A stretch of 42,377 nucleotides of DNA from assembly GCF_001650725.1 (NCBI RefSeq), contig NZ_LXVX01000022.1:1-42377 (forward strand), given 5' to 3'. This stretch comes from Sphingobium sp. TCM1. GTDB lineage: Bacteria; Pseudomonadota; Alphaproteobacteria; Sphingomonadales; Sphingomonadaceae. The position numbers and the translations under genes were made by a program. Below are positions 18,321-27,307 of this stretch, one piece after another (the first letter of the stretch is position 1; every line of letters starts with the position of its first letter). The notes below the pieces were generated by a model that was given only the letters and a program-made list of their open reading frames with translations, was not told where the DNA came from and searched no databases.

Positions 18321-19421
18321 TCAGACGTTGAAACGGAACAGCATGATGTCGCCGTCCTGCGTCACATAATCCTTGCCTTCGGAGCGCCACTTGCCCGCTT
18401 CCTTGGCACCTGCTTCGCCGTTGAACTGGACATAGTCGGCAAAGGCCATGGTTTCGGCGCGGATGAAGCCCTTTTCGAAATCGGTGTGGATCGCGCCGGC
18501 GGCCTGTGGCGCCTTGCTGCCCTTGGTCACGGTCCAGGCGCGGGCTTCCTTCGGCCCGACGGTGAAGAAGGTGATGAGGCCGAGCAGTTCGTAGCCGGCG
18601 CGGATGATGCGGGCGAGGCCGGCTTCGGTCAGGCCCAGCGCTTCGAGATATTCGGCGCGCTCCTCGATGGGCATCGTCACCAGTTCGGCCTCGATCGCGG
18701 CGGACACGATCACCGCCTTGGCGTTTTCGGCCGCGGCCTTCTCGAAGACACGGGCCGAATGGGCGTTGCCCGTGGCGGCGGCGTCTTCCTCGACATTGCA
18801 GACGTAAAGGACCGGCTTGGCGGTGAGCAACTGCGCCTGGGCGAAGAGGCGTTCCTCCTCCACGTCGCGCGGCACGGTGAGGCGCGCGGGTTTGCCGTCG
18901 CGCAGGAGGTCGAGCGCCTGGCCCAGCACGGCGGCGGCGGCCTTGGCCTCCTTGTCGCCTTGCGCCGCCTTCTTGGCGAGGTTGGGGACGCGCTTTTCCA
19001 GGCTTTCCAGGTCCGCCAGCATCAGCTCGGTCTCGACCGTCTCGGCGTCGGCGATTGGATCGACCTTGCCCTCGACATGGGTGATGTCGCCATCCTCGAA
19101 GCAGCGCAGCACATGGACGATCGCATCGGTCTCGCGGATATTGGCGAGGAACTGGTTGCCCAGCCCTTCGCCCTTCGATGCGCCGCGCACCAGGCCGGCG
19201 ATGTCCACGAAGCTCAGCTGCGTCTCGATGATCTTGGCGCTGCCGCCGATTTTGGCGATGGTCTGGAGCCGGTCGTCGGGCACGGCGACGCGGCCTTCAT
19301 TCGGCTCGATCGTGCAGAAGGGGTAATTGGCCGCCTGCGCGGCCTGCGTTTCGGTGAGCGCATTGAACAGGGTGGACTTGCCCACATTGGGAAGACCGAC
19401 GATACCGCAACGAAAGCCCAT
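18321..19421 (-). CDS. ychF: YchF/OLA1-family ribosome-associated ATPase
   Basis: A 366-residue Obg-related P-loop protein. The G1 motif is GLPNVGKSTLFNAL at the N-terminus. G3 is in FVDIAGLVRGASKGEGLGNQFL. The G4 position reads NVEED rather than NKxD, the YchF change that favours ATP over GTP. A coiled-coil arm (about 130-205) and a C-terminal TGS domain (LITFFTVGPKEARAWTVTKG) complete the family order. It binds ribosomes and acts in stress and redox responses. It precedes the DNA glycosylase by 4 bp. Confidence 0.97.
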   Translation of the reverse strand: MGFRCGIVGLPNVGKSTLFNALTETQAAQAANYPFCTIEPNEGRVAVPDDRLQTIAKIGGSAKIIETQLSFVDIAGLVRGASKGEGLGNQFLANIRETDAIVHVLRCFEDGDITHVEGKVDPIADAETVETELMLADLESLEKRVPNLAKKAAQGDKEAKAAAAVLGQALDLLRDGKPARLTVPRDVEEERLFAQAQLLTAKPVLYVCNVEEDAAATGNAHSARVFEKAAAENAKAVIVSAAIEAELVTMPIEERAEYLEALGLTEAGLARIIRAGYELLGLITFFTVGPKEARAWTVTKGSKAPQAAGAIHTDFEKGFIRAETMAFADYVQFNGEAGAKEAGKWRSEGKDYVTQDGDIMLFRFNV

Positions 19422-19573
19422 TTGACTGCCTTATAAGATCGGGATGATTGGCGCGCCCGATAGCGCTTTGTGCGCGCAAAGGCCAGCCTTGGGCGAAGGG
19501 CAGTGGTGGGACAAAAGGCGCAATTGCATTGGGCCGGGTCTTGCCGGCATGGGGCAGGATGACTGGAGACGAG

Positions 19574-20008
19574 ATGGAACAGAGCAGGCAAGCCCATTGG
19601 GTCGATGAATCCGGGCGGCAATGGAAGAAGCGCCCCGCGCATGAGACCGGTGTGTTCGGCCGTTGCCCGCGCTGCGGCGAAGGCCATATCTTCACCGGAT
19701 TCCTGACCGTGCGCGACCATTGCGAGGTCTGCGGCCTCGACTACAGCTTCGCCGATCCGGCGGACGGCCCGGCGGTCTTCGTCCAGCTGTTCGCCTGCGT
19801 GCCCGGCGTCGTCTTCATCATCCTGCTGGAGATATTGGCGCGGCCGCCCTGGTGGGTGCATGTCGCCGTGGGCATTCCCGTGCTCATCCTCACCACCGTG
19901 CTGCCGATGCGCCCGATCAAGGGCTGGCTGGTCGCAGCTCAGTTCACGACGCAGGCGCAGGAGGCGGGCACGGCGGACCTCTGGTCGAAGCTGAACAGGC
20001 CGCACTGA
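19574..20008 (+). CDS. DUF983 family membrane protein
   Basis: A 144-residue protein with a zinc-ribbon-like N-terminal part (GRCPRCGEGHIF...DHCEVCGLDYSF: two CxxC pairs) and two transmembrane helices (about 65-110) before a conserved MRPIKGWLVAAQF. This matches DUF983, widespread in alphaproteobacteria and sometimes near cytochrome oxidase genes. Its function is not established. The start at 19574 (MEQSRQAHW) has GGAG 6 bp upstream. An in-frame ATG at 19559 lacks a clear ribosome site. It is divergent from ychF. Confidence 0.85.
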   Translation: MEQSRQAHWVDESGRQWKKRPAHETGVFGRCPRCGEGHIFTGFLTVRDHCEVCGLDYSFADPADGPAVFVQLFACVPGVVFIILLEILARPPWWVHVAVGIPVLILTTVLPMRPIKGWLVAAQFTTQAQEAGTADLWSKLNRPH

Positions 20009-20069
20009 ACCAAATAAAACGGGAAAGAGCGGTTATCATTCCGGGTCTTGCCGGTTATGAAGCCACGTC

Positions 20070-21371
20070 ATGAAACAGCGCATCTCTCTTCTGTTGCGCC
20101 GGGCGCGCGTGATGACGCGGCGTCACGGCCCGGAAGCGATGGTTTGGCGTCGACGTATCGCGACGCTGGCTGGCGCGATATTGGTGGGCATCGTCGCGCT
20201 GTTGTTCGCGGATCTTGCGGATGAGGCTACGCATCTCTTCGCCGCCATGGTTGCGCGTTGGTGGTGGGCGCCGCTCCTTGTCACGCCTGCAGGCTTTGCG
20301 CTGGTCGCGTGGATGACCCTGAGGTTCGCGCCTTCCGCCAAGGGGTCGGGCATTCCACAGGTGATGGCCGCCACCAAGGATCCCGAAGGCAGTATGCGCC
20401 ATCTGGTGTCGGGCCGGACGGCCATCGCCAAATTCTTTTTGACGATCAGCACATTATTGTTCGGCGCGTCGGTCGGGCGGGAGGGGCCAACGGTGCAGAT
20501 CGCGGCCAGCATCATGGGATATGCCCACCGTTTGCTGCATGTCCCGCTGCGGGCATCCGTCTTCATCGCGGGCGGCGCGGCGGGCGTGGCGGCGGCGTTC
20601 AATACGCCGCTCGCCGGGGTCGCCTTCGCCATCGAGGAACTGGCGGCGGCCTATGAGCAGCGTATGACCCTGCTGGTGATGACCGCCGTGCTGATCGCAG
20701 GCATGGTCAGCCTGGGCATTGCGGGGGACTATGTCTATTTCGGCGCGATGCGGCAAGCGATCGGCGTCAGGGAAGCGTTGATGGTCACGCCGGTCGCGGG
20801 TGTCATCGGGGGTATCGCGGGCGGCCTGTTCTCGCGCCTGATGCTGTCCTTCGGATCGGTGCAGGCCGCGCCGCTGGCGTGGTTGAGGGCGCGGCCGGTT
20901 ACGTTCGCGCTGTGCTGCGGCATCGTTGTGGCGCTGTTGGGGGTGGGTTCCGGACTTACATGGGGCACCGGCTACCAGACCGCGAAAGCGATCATCGAAG
21001 GACATGACGTGCCGATCTGGTTCGGCGTCGCCAAATTCCTGTCTACGCTGGCCACGGCGCTGTCGGGCCTGCCCGGTGGCATCTTCGCCCCCTCGCTATC
21101 GGTCGGCGCGGGGATCGGCGACATGTTGCGCAGCCTCTTCCCCGCCTATCCGCCCGGCGCGATCGTGCTGCTGGGCATGGTCGCCTATTTCACCGGCGTC
21201 GTCCGCGCCCCACTGACGGCGGTCATCATCATCTCCGAAACCACGGCCAGCCGCGGCCTGATGATGCCGCTGCTAGCATCCGCACTGGTGGCGGACTTCG
21301 CCGCGCAACTTGTTTGCAAGGAAAAGCTGTATCACGGCCTGTCGCAGCGTTTTCTGCCGGTGAGCCGCTAG
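20070..21371 (+). CDS. ClC-family chloride channel / H+-Cl- exchanger
   Basis: A 433-residue membrane protein with the three selectivity motifs of ClC proteins: GSGIPQV (92-98), GREGPTVQ (136-143) and GGIFAPSLSVGAGIG in the second half. Glu138 corresponds to the external gating Glu of proton-coupled exchangers, which favours exchange over a passive channel. About ten or more hydrophobic helices are seen. No C-terminal CBS domains follow, as usual for bacterial forms. It converges on the ScfR-type regulator, the two stop codons overlapping by 4 bp (21368-21371). Confidence 0.93.
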   Translation: MKQRISLLLRRARVMTRRHGPEAMVWRRRIATLAGAILVGIVALLFADLADEATHLFAAMVARWWWAPLLVTPAGFALVAWMTLRFAPSAKGSGIPQVMAATKDPEGSMRHLVSGRTAIAKFFLTISTLLFGASVGREGPTVQIAASIMGYAHRLLHVPLRASVFIAGGAAGVAAAFNTPLAGVAFAIEELAAAYEQRMTLLVMTAVLIAGMVSLGIAGDYVYFGAMRQAIGVREALMVTPVAGVIGGIAGGLFSRLMLSFGSVQAAPLAWLRARPVTFALCCGIVVALLGVGSGLTWGTGYQTAKAIIEGHDVPIWFGVAKFLSTLATALSGLPGGIFAPSLSVGAGIGDMLRSLFPAYPPGAIVLLGMVAYFTGVVRAPLTAVIIISETTASRGLMMPLLASALVADFAAQLVCKEKLYHGLSQRFLPVSR

Positions 21372-22783
21372 CCGATCCAGTAGGGCACGATCTGCCGATT
21401 GTCGGGATCGACATGGATCGGCCGGTCGGCGGGCGGGAAGGCGCGTTGGTCGCAGCTCTGGCGCGGACAGAGGCGGCAGGTGATGCCGATGGGCGTGGCG
21501 GCGCCCTCTTCCTGCAAATGCAGGCCGTCGGCATAGACGAAATTGGCGGCGTGGGTGACTTCGCAGCCCAGCACCACGGCGTAGCGGCGCGGCGTTCGCT
21601 TGTAGCTGCCCGACGGCTTCACCAGCCCCTTGGCCATCGAGACATAGCGCACCCCGTCCGGCGTCTCGCCCAGCTGCACGTTGATCCGGTCGGGCACGGC
21701 CACGGCCTCATGCACGTTCCATAGCGGGCAGGCGCCGCCGAAACGGGCGAATTGCAACCGGGTGGCGCTGTGGCGCTTGGTGATATTGCCGGCCATGTCG
21801 ACACGGCAGAAGAAGAAGGGAATACCGCGCAGCCCCGGCCGTTGCAGCGTCGAAAGCCGATGGCAGGCCTGTTCGAAGCTGACGCCGAACGTCCGGGCCA
21901 GCCGGTCGATGTCGTGGCGCATCGTGCGTGCCGCCTCCCGGAACGGCGCATAGGGCATCAGCAGCGCGCCGGCGGCATAATTGCCAAGCCCGATGGCGAG
22001 CAGCCGGTCGGCGCCGGGGACGGGCAGGGCGGCTCTGCCCACCACGTCGGCGATCACCGCCTGCCCTTCCAGCATCATCAACTGATGCGCCAGCATGAAC
22101 TTGCGGCTTTCGGTCGGCAGCGCGGCGTTGATGAAAAGCTGCCGGTCGGCGGCGCGATAGGCGCGCAGCGCGCTGTCCGGCGTTTCGGCGATCAGCGTCT
22201 CGATGCCGTGGCGGCGGGCCAGCGCTTCCACCAGCATCCCTTCGTCCAGCACCTGACCCTGGGTGAAGCTCTCCGCCATCTCCTCGGCCAGGCAATCGAG
22301 GCTGTGGACATAGTTGCCGGCCTCATGGAACCAGTCGCGCGCGGCTTCCCAAGGCAGGCGCGCCTGTACCTCATGATCGTTGGCGATCGCCTCCTCGATC
22401 ATGTTGATCCGCTCGTTTGCGCGCATATGCGCGTTGTAGAGATCGACATAGCGCGCCGCGAATTCGGGGAATTGCAGGTGCAGCTTCTCGATCCGCTCCG
22501 GCTCCATCTGCGCGCCGGGCAGTTCGGGATGGGCCAGCGCATAGGTGAAGGCGCCCAGCAGTTGCTCCTCCTCCCGGCTGTCGAAACTGGCCCAGTCGGT
22601 GGGAAAGGCGCTGGCGAGCGCGGCCTTGACCTTGGCGGTCAGGGGGCGATCGTCATTTTCCATCTGCGACAGATAGGATACGGATATGCCCAGGGCCTGC
22701 GCCATCGTCGCCTGGTCCATCCGGTGGTCCAGGCGCAGCTGGCGCAGGCGTGGACCTGCGAAGATACGGTTGCCGCGTGCCAT
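21368..22783 (-). CDS. ScfR-family regulator, PccR-like (XRE domain plus acyl-CoA sensing domain)
   Basis: A 471-residue transcription factor. An N-terminal HTH of the XRE type (GPRLRQLRLDHRMDQATMAQALGISVSYLSQMEN, read in parts) precedes an IrrE-like middle region. The C-terminal ScfR domain has clustered cysteines: FFFCRVDM, GGACPLWN and CRLCPRQSCDQ. Family members (RamB, MccR/PccR) sense short-chain acyl-CoA. PccR of Rhodobacter sphaeroides activates the propionyl-CoA carboxylase gene through TTTGCAAA sites. The same arrangement is seen here: divergent from pccB, with TTTGC(A/G)AA sites between. The start MARGNRIFAG (22783) is chosen over 22819 because the latter would place the coding start inside the operator. 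Confidence 0.9.
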   Translation of the reverse strand: MARGNRIFAGPRLRQLRLDHRMDQATMAQALGISVSYLSQMENDDRPLTAKVKAALASAFPTDWASFDSREEEQLLGAFTYALAHPELPGAQMEPERIEKLHLQFPEFAARYVDLYNAHMRANERINMIEEAIANDHEVQARLPWEAARDWFHEAGNYVHSLDCLAEEMAESFTQGQVLDEGMLVEALARRHGIETLIAETPDSALRAYRAADRQLFINAALPTESRKFMLAHQLMMLEGQAVIADVVGRAALPVPGADRLLAIGLGNYAAGALLMPYAPFREAARTMRHDIDRLARTFGVSFEQACHRLSTLQRPGLRGIPFFFCRVDMAGNITKRHSATRLQFARFGGACPLWNVHEAVAVPDRINVQLGETPDGVRYVSMAKGLVKPSGSYKRTPRRYAVVLGCEVTHAANFVYADGLHLQEEGAATPIGITCRLCPRQSCDQRAFPPADRPIHVDPDNRQIVPYWIG

Positions 22784-22797
22784 ATTTCGCACCCTAA

Positions 22798-22851
22798 TTT
22801 GCGAAGTCGTGATTTGCAAATTGGCAAATTTGCATTTGCGAAAATTGCGAA
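22798..22851. promoter_or_regulatory. PccR/ScfR-type operator cluster between regulator and pccB
   Basis: Five TTTGC-type half-sites lie in 54 bp. They are TTTGCGAA (22798-22805), TTTGCAAA (22813-22820), the palindrome GCAAATTTGC (22824-22833), TTTGCGAA (22835-22842) and ATTGCGAA (22844-22851). The published PccR motif is TTTGCAAA-N4-TTTGCAAA. The units match, but the spacing here is irregular. Position between the divergent regulator and pccB supports joint control of both. Confidence 0.75.
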
Positions 22852-22908
22852 AGCATCGTTAGGGGAAGGACAGGACGGCTGCCGCCGCAATTCTGGAGAG
22901 ATGCACGA

Positions 22909-24441
22909 ATGTCGAAGCTCGCCATCATCGAACAGCTGGAAGCCAAGCGCGACGCGGCGCGTCTGGGCGGCGGCCAGCGTCGCATCGACGCCCAGCACGC
23001 CAAGGGCAAGCTGACCGCGCGCGAACGGCTCGACGTGCTGCTGGACGAAGGCAGCTTCGAGGAGCTGGACATGTATGTCGAGCATAACTGCATCGACTTC
23101 GGCATGGACGAACAGCATATTCCCGGGGACGGCGTCGTCACCGGATCGGGCACGATCAACGGTCGGCTGGTGTTCGTGTTCAGCCAGGACTTCACCGTCT
23201 ATGGTGGCGCGGTCTCGGAACGGCACGCCATGAAGATCTGCAAGATCATGGACATGGCGCTGAAGGTCGGCGCTCCCGTGATCGGCCTCAACGACAGCGG
23301 TGGCGCGCGTATCCAGGAAGGCGTCGCCTCGCTCGGCGGCTATGCGGAGATTTTCCAGCGCAACGTGCTGGCGTCGGGCGTGGTGCCGCAGATCAGCGTC
23401 ATCATGGGGCCGTGCGCGGGCGGCGCGGTCTATTCTCCGGCCATGACCGACTTCATCTTCATGGTGAAGGATAGCAGCTTCATGTTCGTGACTGGTCCCG
23501 ACGTGGTCAAGACCGTCACCAACGAGGTCGTGACCCAGGAGGAACTGGGTGGCGCTGTCACGCATACGACCAAGTCGGGCGTGGCGGACGTAGCATTCGA
23601 AAATGACATAGAAGCGCTGCTGGCGGTGCGCGATTTCGTCGACTTCCTGCCCGCGTCCAACAAGGAACCAGTGCCGGAACGGCCGAGCGCCGATCCGTGG
23701 GACCGGATCGAGGAGAGCCTCGACACGCTGATCCCCGCCAACGCGAACCAGCCTTATGACATGCACGAACTGATCCGCAAGGTCGTGGACGAGGGCGATT
23801 TCTTTGAGGTGCAGCCAGCCCATGCGGGCAATATCCTCTGCGGTTTCGGCCGGATCGAGGGCAAGACGGTGGGCATCATCGCCAACCAGCCGATGGTGCT
23901 GGCCGGGGTGCTGGACATTAATTCATCGAAGAAGGCCGGGCGCTTCGTCCGCTTCTGCGATGCGTTCGAAATTCCCATCGTCACCTTCGTGGACGTCCCA
24001 GGCTTCCTGCCCGGCACCGCGCAGGAGCATTCGGGTATCATCAAGCATGGCGCGAAGCTGCTCTTCGCCTATGCCGAGGCGACCGTGCCCAAGATCACCG
24101 TCATCACGCGCAAGGCCTATGGCGGCGCCTATGACGTCATGTCCTCCAAGCATCTGCGCGGCGACTTGAACTATGCCTGGCCCACTGCCGAGATCGCGGT
24201 GATGGGCGCGAAGGGCGCGGTCGAGATCATCTTCCGCGGCAAGACGCCCGAGGAAATCGCCGAAAAGACGAAGGAATATGAAGACCGCTTCGCCAACCCC
24301 TTCGTGGCGGCGGGCAAGGGTTTCATCGACGAGGTGATCCAGCCCCACTCGACGCGCCGCCGCATCGCGCTGGGTCTGCGCAAGCTGCGCAACAAGGCGC
24401 TGGAGAACCCCTGGAAGAAGCACGACAATATTCCGCTTTGA
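22909..24441 (+). CDS. pccB: Propionyl-CoA carboxylase beta subunit (carboxyltransferase)
   Basis: A 510-residue carboxyltransferase that moves CO2 from carboxybiotin to propionyl-CoA, giving (S)-methylmalonyl-CoA. Family pieces are [62 protein letters not shown], the second-half [25 protein letters not shown] and [15 protein letters not shown]. These motifs and the length (about 510) match PccB rather than acetyl-CoA AccD. GGAGAG lies 8 bp before the ATG. It is the first gene of the methylmalonyl operon and downstream of the TTTGC operator cluster. A REP-like hairpin block follows its stop. Confidence 0.96.
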   Translation: MSKLAIIEQLEAKRDAARLGGGQRRIDAQHAKGKLTARERLDVLLDEGSFEELDMYVEHNCIDFGMDEQHIPGDGVVTGSGTINGRLVFVFSQDFTVYGGAVSERHAMKICKIMDMALKVGAPVIGLNDSGGARIQEGVASLGGYAEIFQRNVLASGVVPQISVIMGPCAGGAVYSPAMTDFIFMVKDSSFMFVTGPDVVKTVTNEVVTQEELGGAVTHTTKSGVADVAFENDIEALLAVRDFVDFLPASNKEPVPERPSADPWDRIEESLDTLIPANANQPYDMHELIRKVVDEGDFFEVQPAHAGNILCGFGRIEGKTVGIIANQPMVLAGVLDINSSKKAGRFVRFCDAFEIPIVTFVDVPGFLPGTAQEHSGIIKHGAKLLFAYAEATVPKITVITRKAYGGAYDVMSSKHLRGDLNYAWPTAEIAVMGAKGAVEIIFRGKTPEEIAEKTKEYEDRFANPFVAAGKGFIDEVIQPHSTRRRIALGLRKLRNKALENPWKKHDNIPL

Positions 24442-24535
24442 CGGCCCGCAGGGCCGTCATCCCAGCGCAGGCTGGGATCGCGTGCGGCCAGGTTGCCCAT
24501 CATTGCCTGAGGCCCCAGCTTTCGCTGGGGTGACG
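24441..24535. repeat. REP/BIME-like hairpin block after pccB
   Basis: Three hairpins lie in a row: ACGGCCC-GCA-GGGCCGT (24441-24457), ATCCCAGC..GCTGGGAT (24459-24478) and CCCCAGC-TTTC-GCTGGGG (24513-24530). The GTCATCCC and GGGGTGAC ends are mutually inverted, giving a paired repeat unit. A related element, GTCATTCCCGC..GCGGGAA, occurs at 31471-31492. Inside a transcript this could slow 3' exonucleases or end part of the transcription. Confidence 0.7.
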
Positions 24536-24548
24536 ATGTGAGGATAGT

Positions 24549-24986
24549 ATGAAACTCGGCCGCTTGAACCATATCGGTATCGCGACGCCCTCGCTGGAGG
24601 CATCGCTCGCTTATTATCGCGACATCATGGGCGCGACGATCACGCACGAGCCGTTCGACCTCCCTGCGCAGGGAGTGAAGGTCTGCTTCGTCGATACGCC
24701 GGGCGAGAACGGTACCTCCGGCACGCAGATCGAACTGATCGAGCCGCTGGGAGAGGCCAGCCCGATCCATGGCTTCATCGCCAAAAACCCGGCCGGCGGG
24801 CAGCATCATATGTGCTATGAAGTGCCCGACATCCACGAGGCCAAGGCGTGGTTCGAGGGGCTGGGCAAGAAGGTGCTCGGCGAACCCCGCATCGGCGCGC
24901 ATGGCACGCTCATTTTCTTCGTCCATCCCAAGGACATGAATGGCGTGCTGACCGAGATTATGGAGACGCCGAAGGAGGCGCATTGA
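24549..24986 (+). CDS. mce: Methylmalonyl-CoA epimerase
   Basis: A 145-residue VOC-fold metalloenzyme that interconverts (S)- and (R)-methylmalonyl-CoA, joining the carboxylase to the mutase. LNHIGIATPSLEASLAYYRD carries the first metal His. GTQIELIEPLGEASPIHGFI, HHMCYEVPDI and VFFVHPKDMNGVLTEIME-like ending (LIFFVHPKDMNGVLTEIM) supply further ligands. The size is typical (about 135-150). GAGGA is just upstream of the ATG. It lies between pccB and the mutase, in the same direction. Confidence 0.95.
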   Translation: MKLGRLNHIGIATPSLEASLAYYRDIMGATITHEPFDLPAQGVKVCFVDTPGENGTSGTQIELIEPLGEASPIHGFIAKNPAGGQHHMCYEVPDIHEAKAWFEGLGKKVLGEPRIGAHGTLIFFVHPKDMNGVLTEIMETPKEAH

Positions 24987-24990
24987 CATT

Positions 24991-25134
24991 GCCCCTCCCG
25001 CAAGCGGGAGGGGCAGCGAGACTTGGCGGCTTTGCCGCCTGGTCGCAGCGGGGTGGGCAAGGGACAGTTCACTCCAACTTCGGCTAGCCAACAAGTTGGC
25101 AGGCCTGCGTATCCTCTTCCGCAAGCGGGAGAGG
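24991..25134. repeat. Sphingomonad-type intergenic repeat between mce and mutase
   Basis: A perfect hairpin GCCCCTCCCGC-AA-GCGGGAGGGGC (24991-25014) is followed by CAGCGAGACTTGGCGGC. A second hairpin, CCTCTTCCGCAAGCGGGAGAGG, lies at 25113-25134. The same parts (GGCAGCGAGACTTG and CCCTCCCGC..GCGGGAGGG) recur at 39587-39715. There is no ORF. It is a dispersed non-coding repeat that moved into an operon spacer. Confidence 0.75.
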
Positions 25135-25151
25135 AATAAGGGTAGGGAAGT

Positions 25152-27305
25152 ATGACCGAGAAGCCGACACTGGACCAATGGGCCGCCGCAGCCGCCAAGG
25201 AAGTGAAGGGCAAGGATCTGACCTGGCAGACCCCGGAAGGGATCGCCGTCAAGCCGCTCTACACGGCCGAGGACGTGACCGTCGATCCGGGCCTTCCGGG
25301 CTTCGCGCCTTTCACCCGGGGCGTCCGTGCATCCATGTATGCGGGCCGTCCCTGGACCATCCGCCAATATGCGGGCTTCTCCACGGCCGAGGAATCCAAC
25401 GCCTTCTATCGTCGCAACCTGGCAGCGGGGCAGAAGGGGCTTTCCGTGGCCTTCGACCTCGCCACCCATCGCGGCTATGACAGCGACCATCCGCGCGTCG
25501 TGGGCGATGTCGGCAAGGCCGGCGTGGCGATCGACACGATCGAGGATATGAAGATCCTTTTCGACGGCATCCCGCTCGACCAGATGTCGGTCAGCATGAC
25601 GATGAACGGCGCGGTGATCCCGATCCTCGCCTTCTTCATCGTCGCGGGCGAGGAGCAGGGGGTCGATCGCAAGCTGCTCGACGGGACGATCCAGAACGAC
25701 ATCCTCAAGGAGTTCATGGTCCGCAACACCTATATCTACCCGCCCGAACCCTCGATGCGGATCATCTCCGACATTTTCGGCTACACCAGCCGCGAGATGC
25801 CCAAGTTCAACAGCATCTCCATTTCCGGCTATCATATGCAGGAAGCCGGCGCGACGCAGGTGCAGGAACTGGCTTTCACCATCGCCGACGGCGCGGAATA
25901 TGTGCGTTATGGCGTGGCGAGCGGCCTCGACATCGACAAGTTCGCCGGGCGGCTGAGCTTCTTCTTCGCCATCGGCATGAACTTCTTCATGGAAATCGCC
26001 AAGCTGCGCGCCGCGCGCGTGCTGTGGCATCGGGTCATGACGAAGCTCGGAGCGAAGGACGAGCGCTCGAAGATGCTGCGAACCCATTGCCAGACATCGG
26101 GCGTCTCGCTGACCGAGCAGGACCCCTATAACAACGTCATGCGTACCACGATCGAGGCGATGGCCGCGATGCTGGGTGGCACCCAGTCGCTGCACACCAA
26201 TGCGCTGGACGAAGCGATCGCGCTGCCGACCGACTTCTCGGCCCGCATCGCGCGCAACACCCAGATCGTGATCCAGGAAGAGACGGGCATGTGCAACGTC
26301 GTCGATCCGCTGGGTGGCAGCTATTATGTCGAGGCGCTGACCCAGCAACTGGTCGACGCCGCGCAGGAGATCATCGACCGCGTCGAAGCCGAAGGCGGCA
26401 TGGCCAAGGCCGTCGCGGCCGGCTGGCCCAAGGCGATGATCGAGACCGCCGCCGCCGCACGCCAGGCGCGGGTCGATCGGGGCGACGACGTGATCGTGGG
26501 AGTGAACAAGTACCGCCTCGCCAATGAAGACCTGCTCGAAACGCTGGAAGTCGACAACGCCAAGGTGCGCGAAGGCCAGATCGCCCGCATCAACAAGGTG
26601 AAGGCGCAGCGCGACGAGCAAGCCTGCCAGGCCGCGCTTGCGGCGTTGCGCGCCGCCGCCGCCGGGCCGCAGACGATCGAGAATAATCTCCTCGCCCACG
26701 CCGTCGAAGCGGCGCGCGCCCGCGCCACGCTGGGCGAAATCTCCTCCGCGATGGAGGACAGCTTCAACCGCTACGGCACGCAGCCGACACCGGTGAAGGG
26801 CGTCTATGCAGCCCCCTATGAAGGGGACAGCCGCTGGCAACAGGTTCTCGACGGGGTGCAGGCCGTCGAACGGCGCCTCGGTCGCAAGCCCAAACTCCTC
26901 GTCGCCAAGATGGGGCAGGACGGGCACGACCGAGGCGCCAACGTCATCGCGTCCGCCTTTGGCGACATGGGCTTCGACGTCGTGTCGGGTCCGTTGTTCC
27001 AGACGCCGGAGGAAACGGTGGTGCTGGCGCTCGACAGCGGCGTGGATGTGGTCGGCGCTTCGTCGCTTGCCGCCGGGCACAAGACGCTGATCCCTGAACT
27101 GATCGCCAAGCTGCGCGAAAAGGGGCGCAGCGACATCAAGGTGATCGCGGGCGGCGTCATCCCGCCGCAGGATTACGACTTCCTTCGTGACGCAGGGGTT
27201 CAGGGCATTTATGGGCCGGGTTCCAATGTCGTGGAGTGCGCCGCCGACGTGCTGCGCCTGCTCGGCCACAACATGCCCCCGGCGGGGCTAGAGGAAGCTG
27301 CGTAA
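25152..27305 (+). CDS. scpA: Methylmalonyl-CoA mutase, single-chain type
   Basis: A 717-residue adenosylcobalamin enzyme that rearranges (R)-methylmalonyl-CoA to succinyl-CoA. The N-terminal TIM barrel begins after a short linker segment. [20 protein letters not shown] and [13 protein letters not shown] are CoA-binding parts, and [20 protein letters not shown] follows. The C-terminal B12 domain contains the base-off motif DxHxxG at Asp590-His592-Gly595 ([10 protein letters not shown]), then [10 protein letters not shown]. It is the homodimer-capable large chain. No small subunit or MeaB-type chaperone gene is in the window. The upstream site GGGAAG fits the ATG. No cobalamin riboswitch was seen in the preceding spacer. 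Confidence 0.96.
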   Translation: MTEKPTLDQWAAAAAKEVKGKDLTWQTPEGIAVKPLYTAEDVTVDPGLPGFAPFTRGVRASMYAGRPWTIRQYAGFSTAEESNAFYRRNLAAGQKGLSVAFDLATHRGYDSDHPRVVGDVGKAGVAIDTIEDMKILFDGIPLDQMSVSMTMNGAVIPILAFFIVAGEEQGVDRKLLDGTIQNDILKEFMVRNTYIYPPEPSMRIISDIFGYTSREMPKFNSISISGYHMQEAGATQVQELAFTIADGAEYVRYGVASGLDIDKFAGRLSFFFAIGMNFFMEIAKLRAARVLWHRVMTKLGAKDERSKMLRTHCQTSGVSLTEQDPYNNVMRTTIEAMAAMLGGTQSLHTNALDEAIALPTDFSARIARNTQIVIQEETGMCNVVDPLGGSYYVEALTQQLVDAAQEIIDRVEAEGGMAKAVAAGWPKAMIETAAAARQARVDRGDDVIVGVNKYRLANEDLLETLEVDNAKVREGQIARINKVKAQRDEQACQAALAALRAAAAGPQTIENNLLAHAVEAARARATLGEISSAMEDSFNRYGTQPTPVKGVYAAPYEGDSRWQQVLDGVQAVERRLGRKPKLLVAKMGQDGHDRGANVIASAFGDMGFDVVSGPLFQTPEETVVLALDSGVDVVGASSLAAGHKTLIPELIAKLREKGRSDIKVIAGGVIPPQDYDFLRDAGVQGIYGPGSNVVECAADVLRLLGHNMPPAGLEEAA

Positions 27306-27307
27306 TA

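Noticed and set aside
24987..25151. Cobalamin riboswitch before the B12-dependent mutase
   Set aside because: The spacer is filled by dispersed hairpin repeats. I could not find the B12-box or the multi-branched core.
24171..27269. A 1032-codon open frame on the minus strand
   Set aside because: It lies antisense to pccB, mce and the methylmalonyl-CoA mutase. High GC removes stop codons from this frame. Its translation is His/Arg/Asp-rich without any domain.
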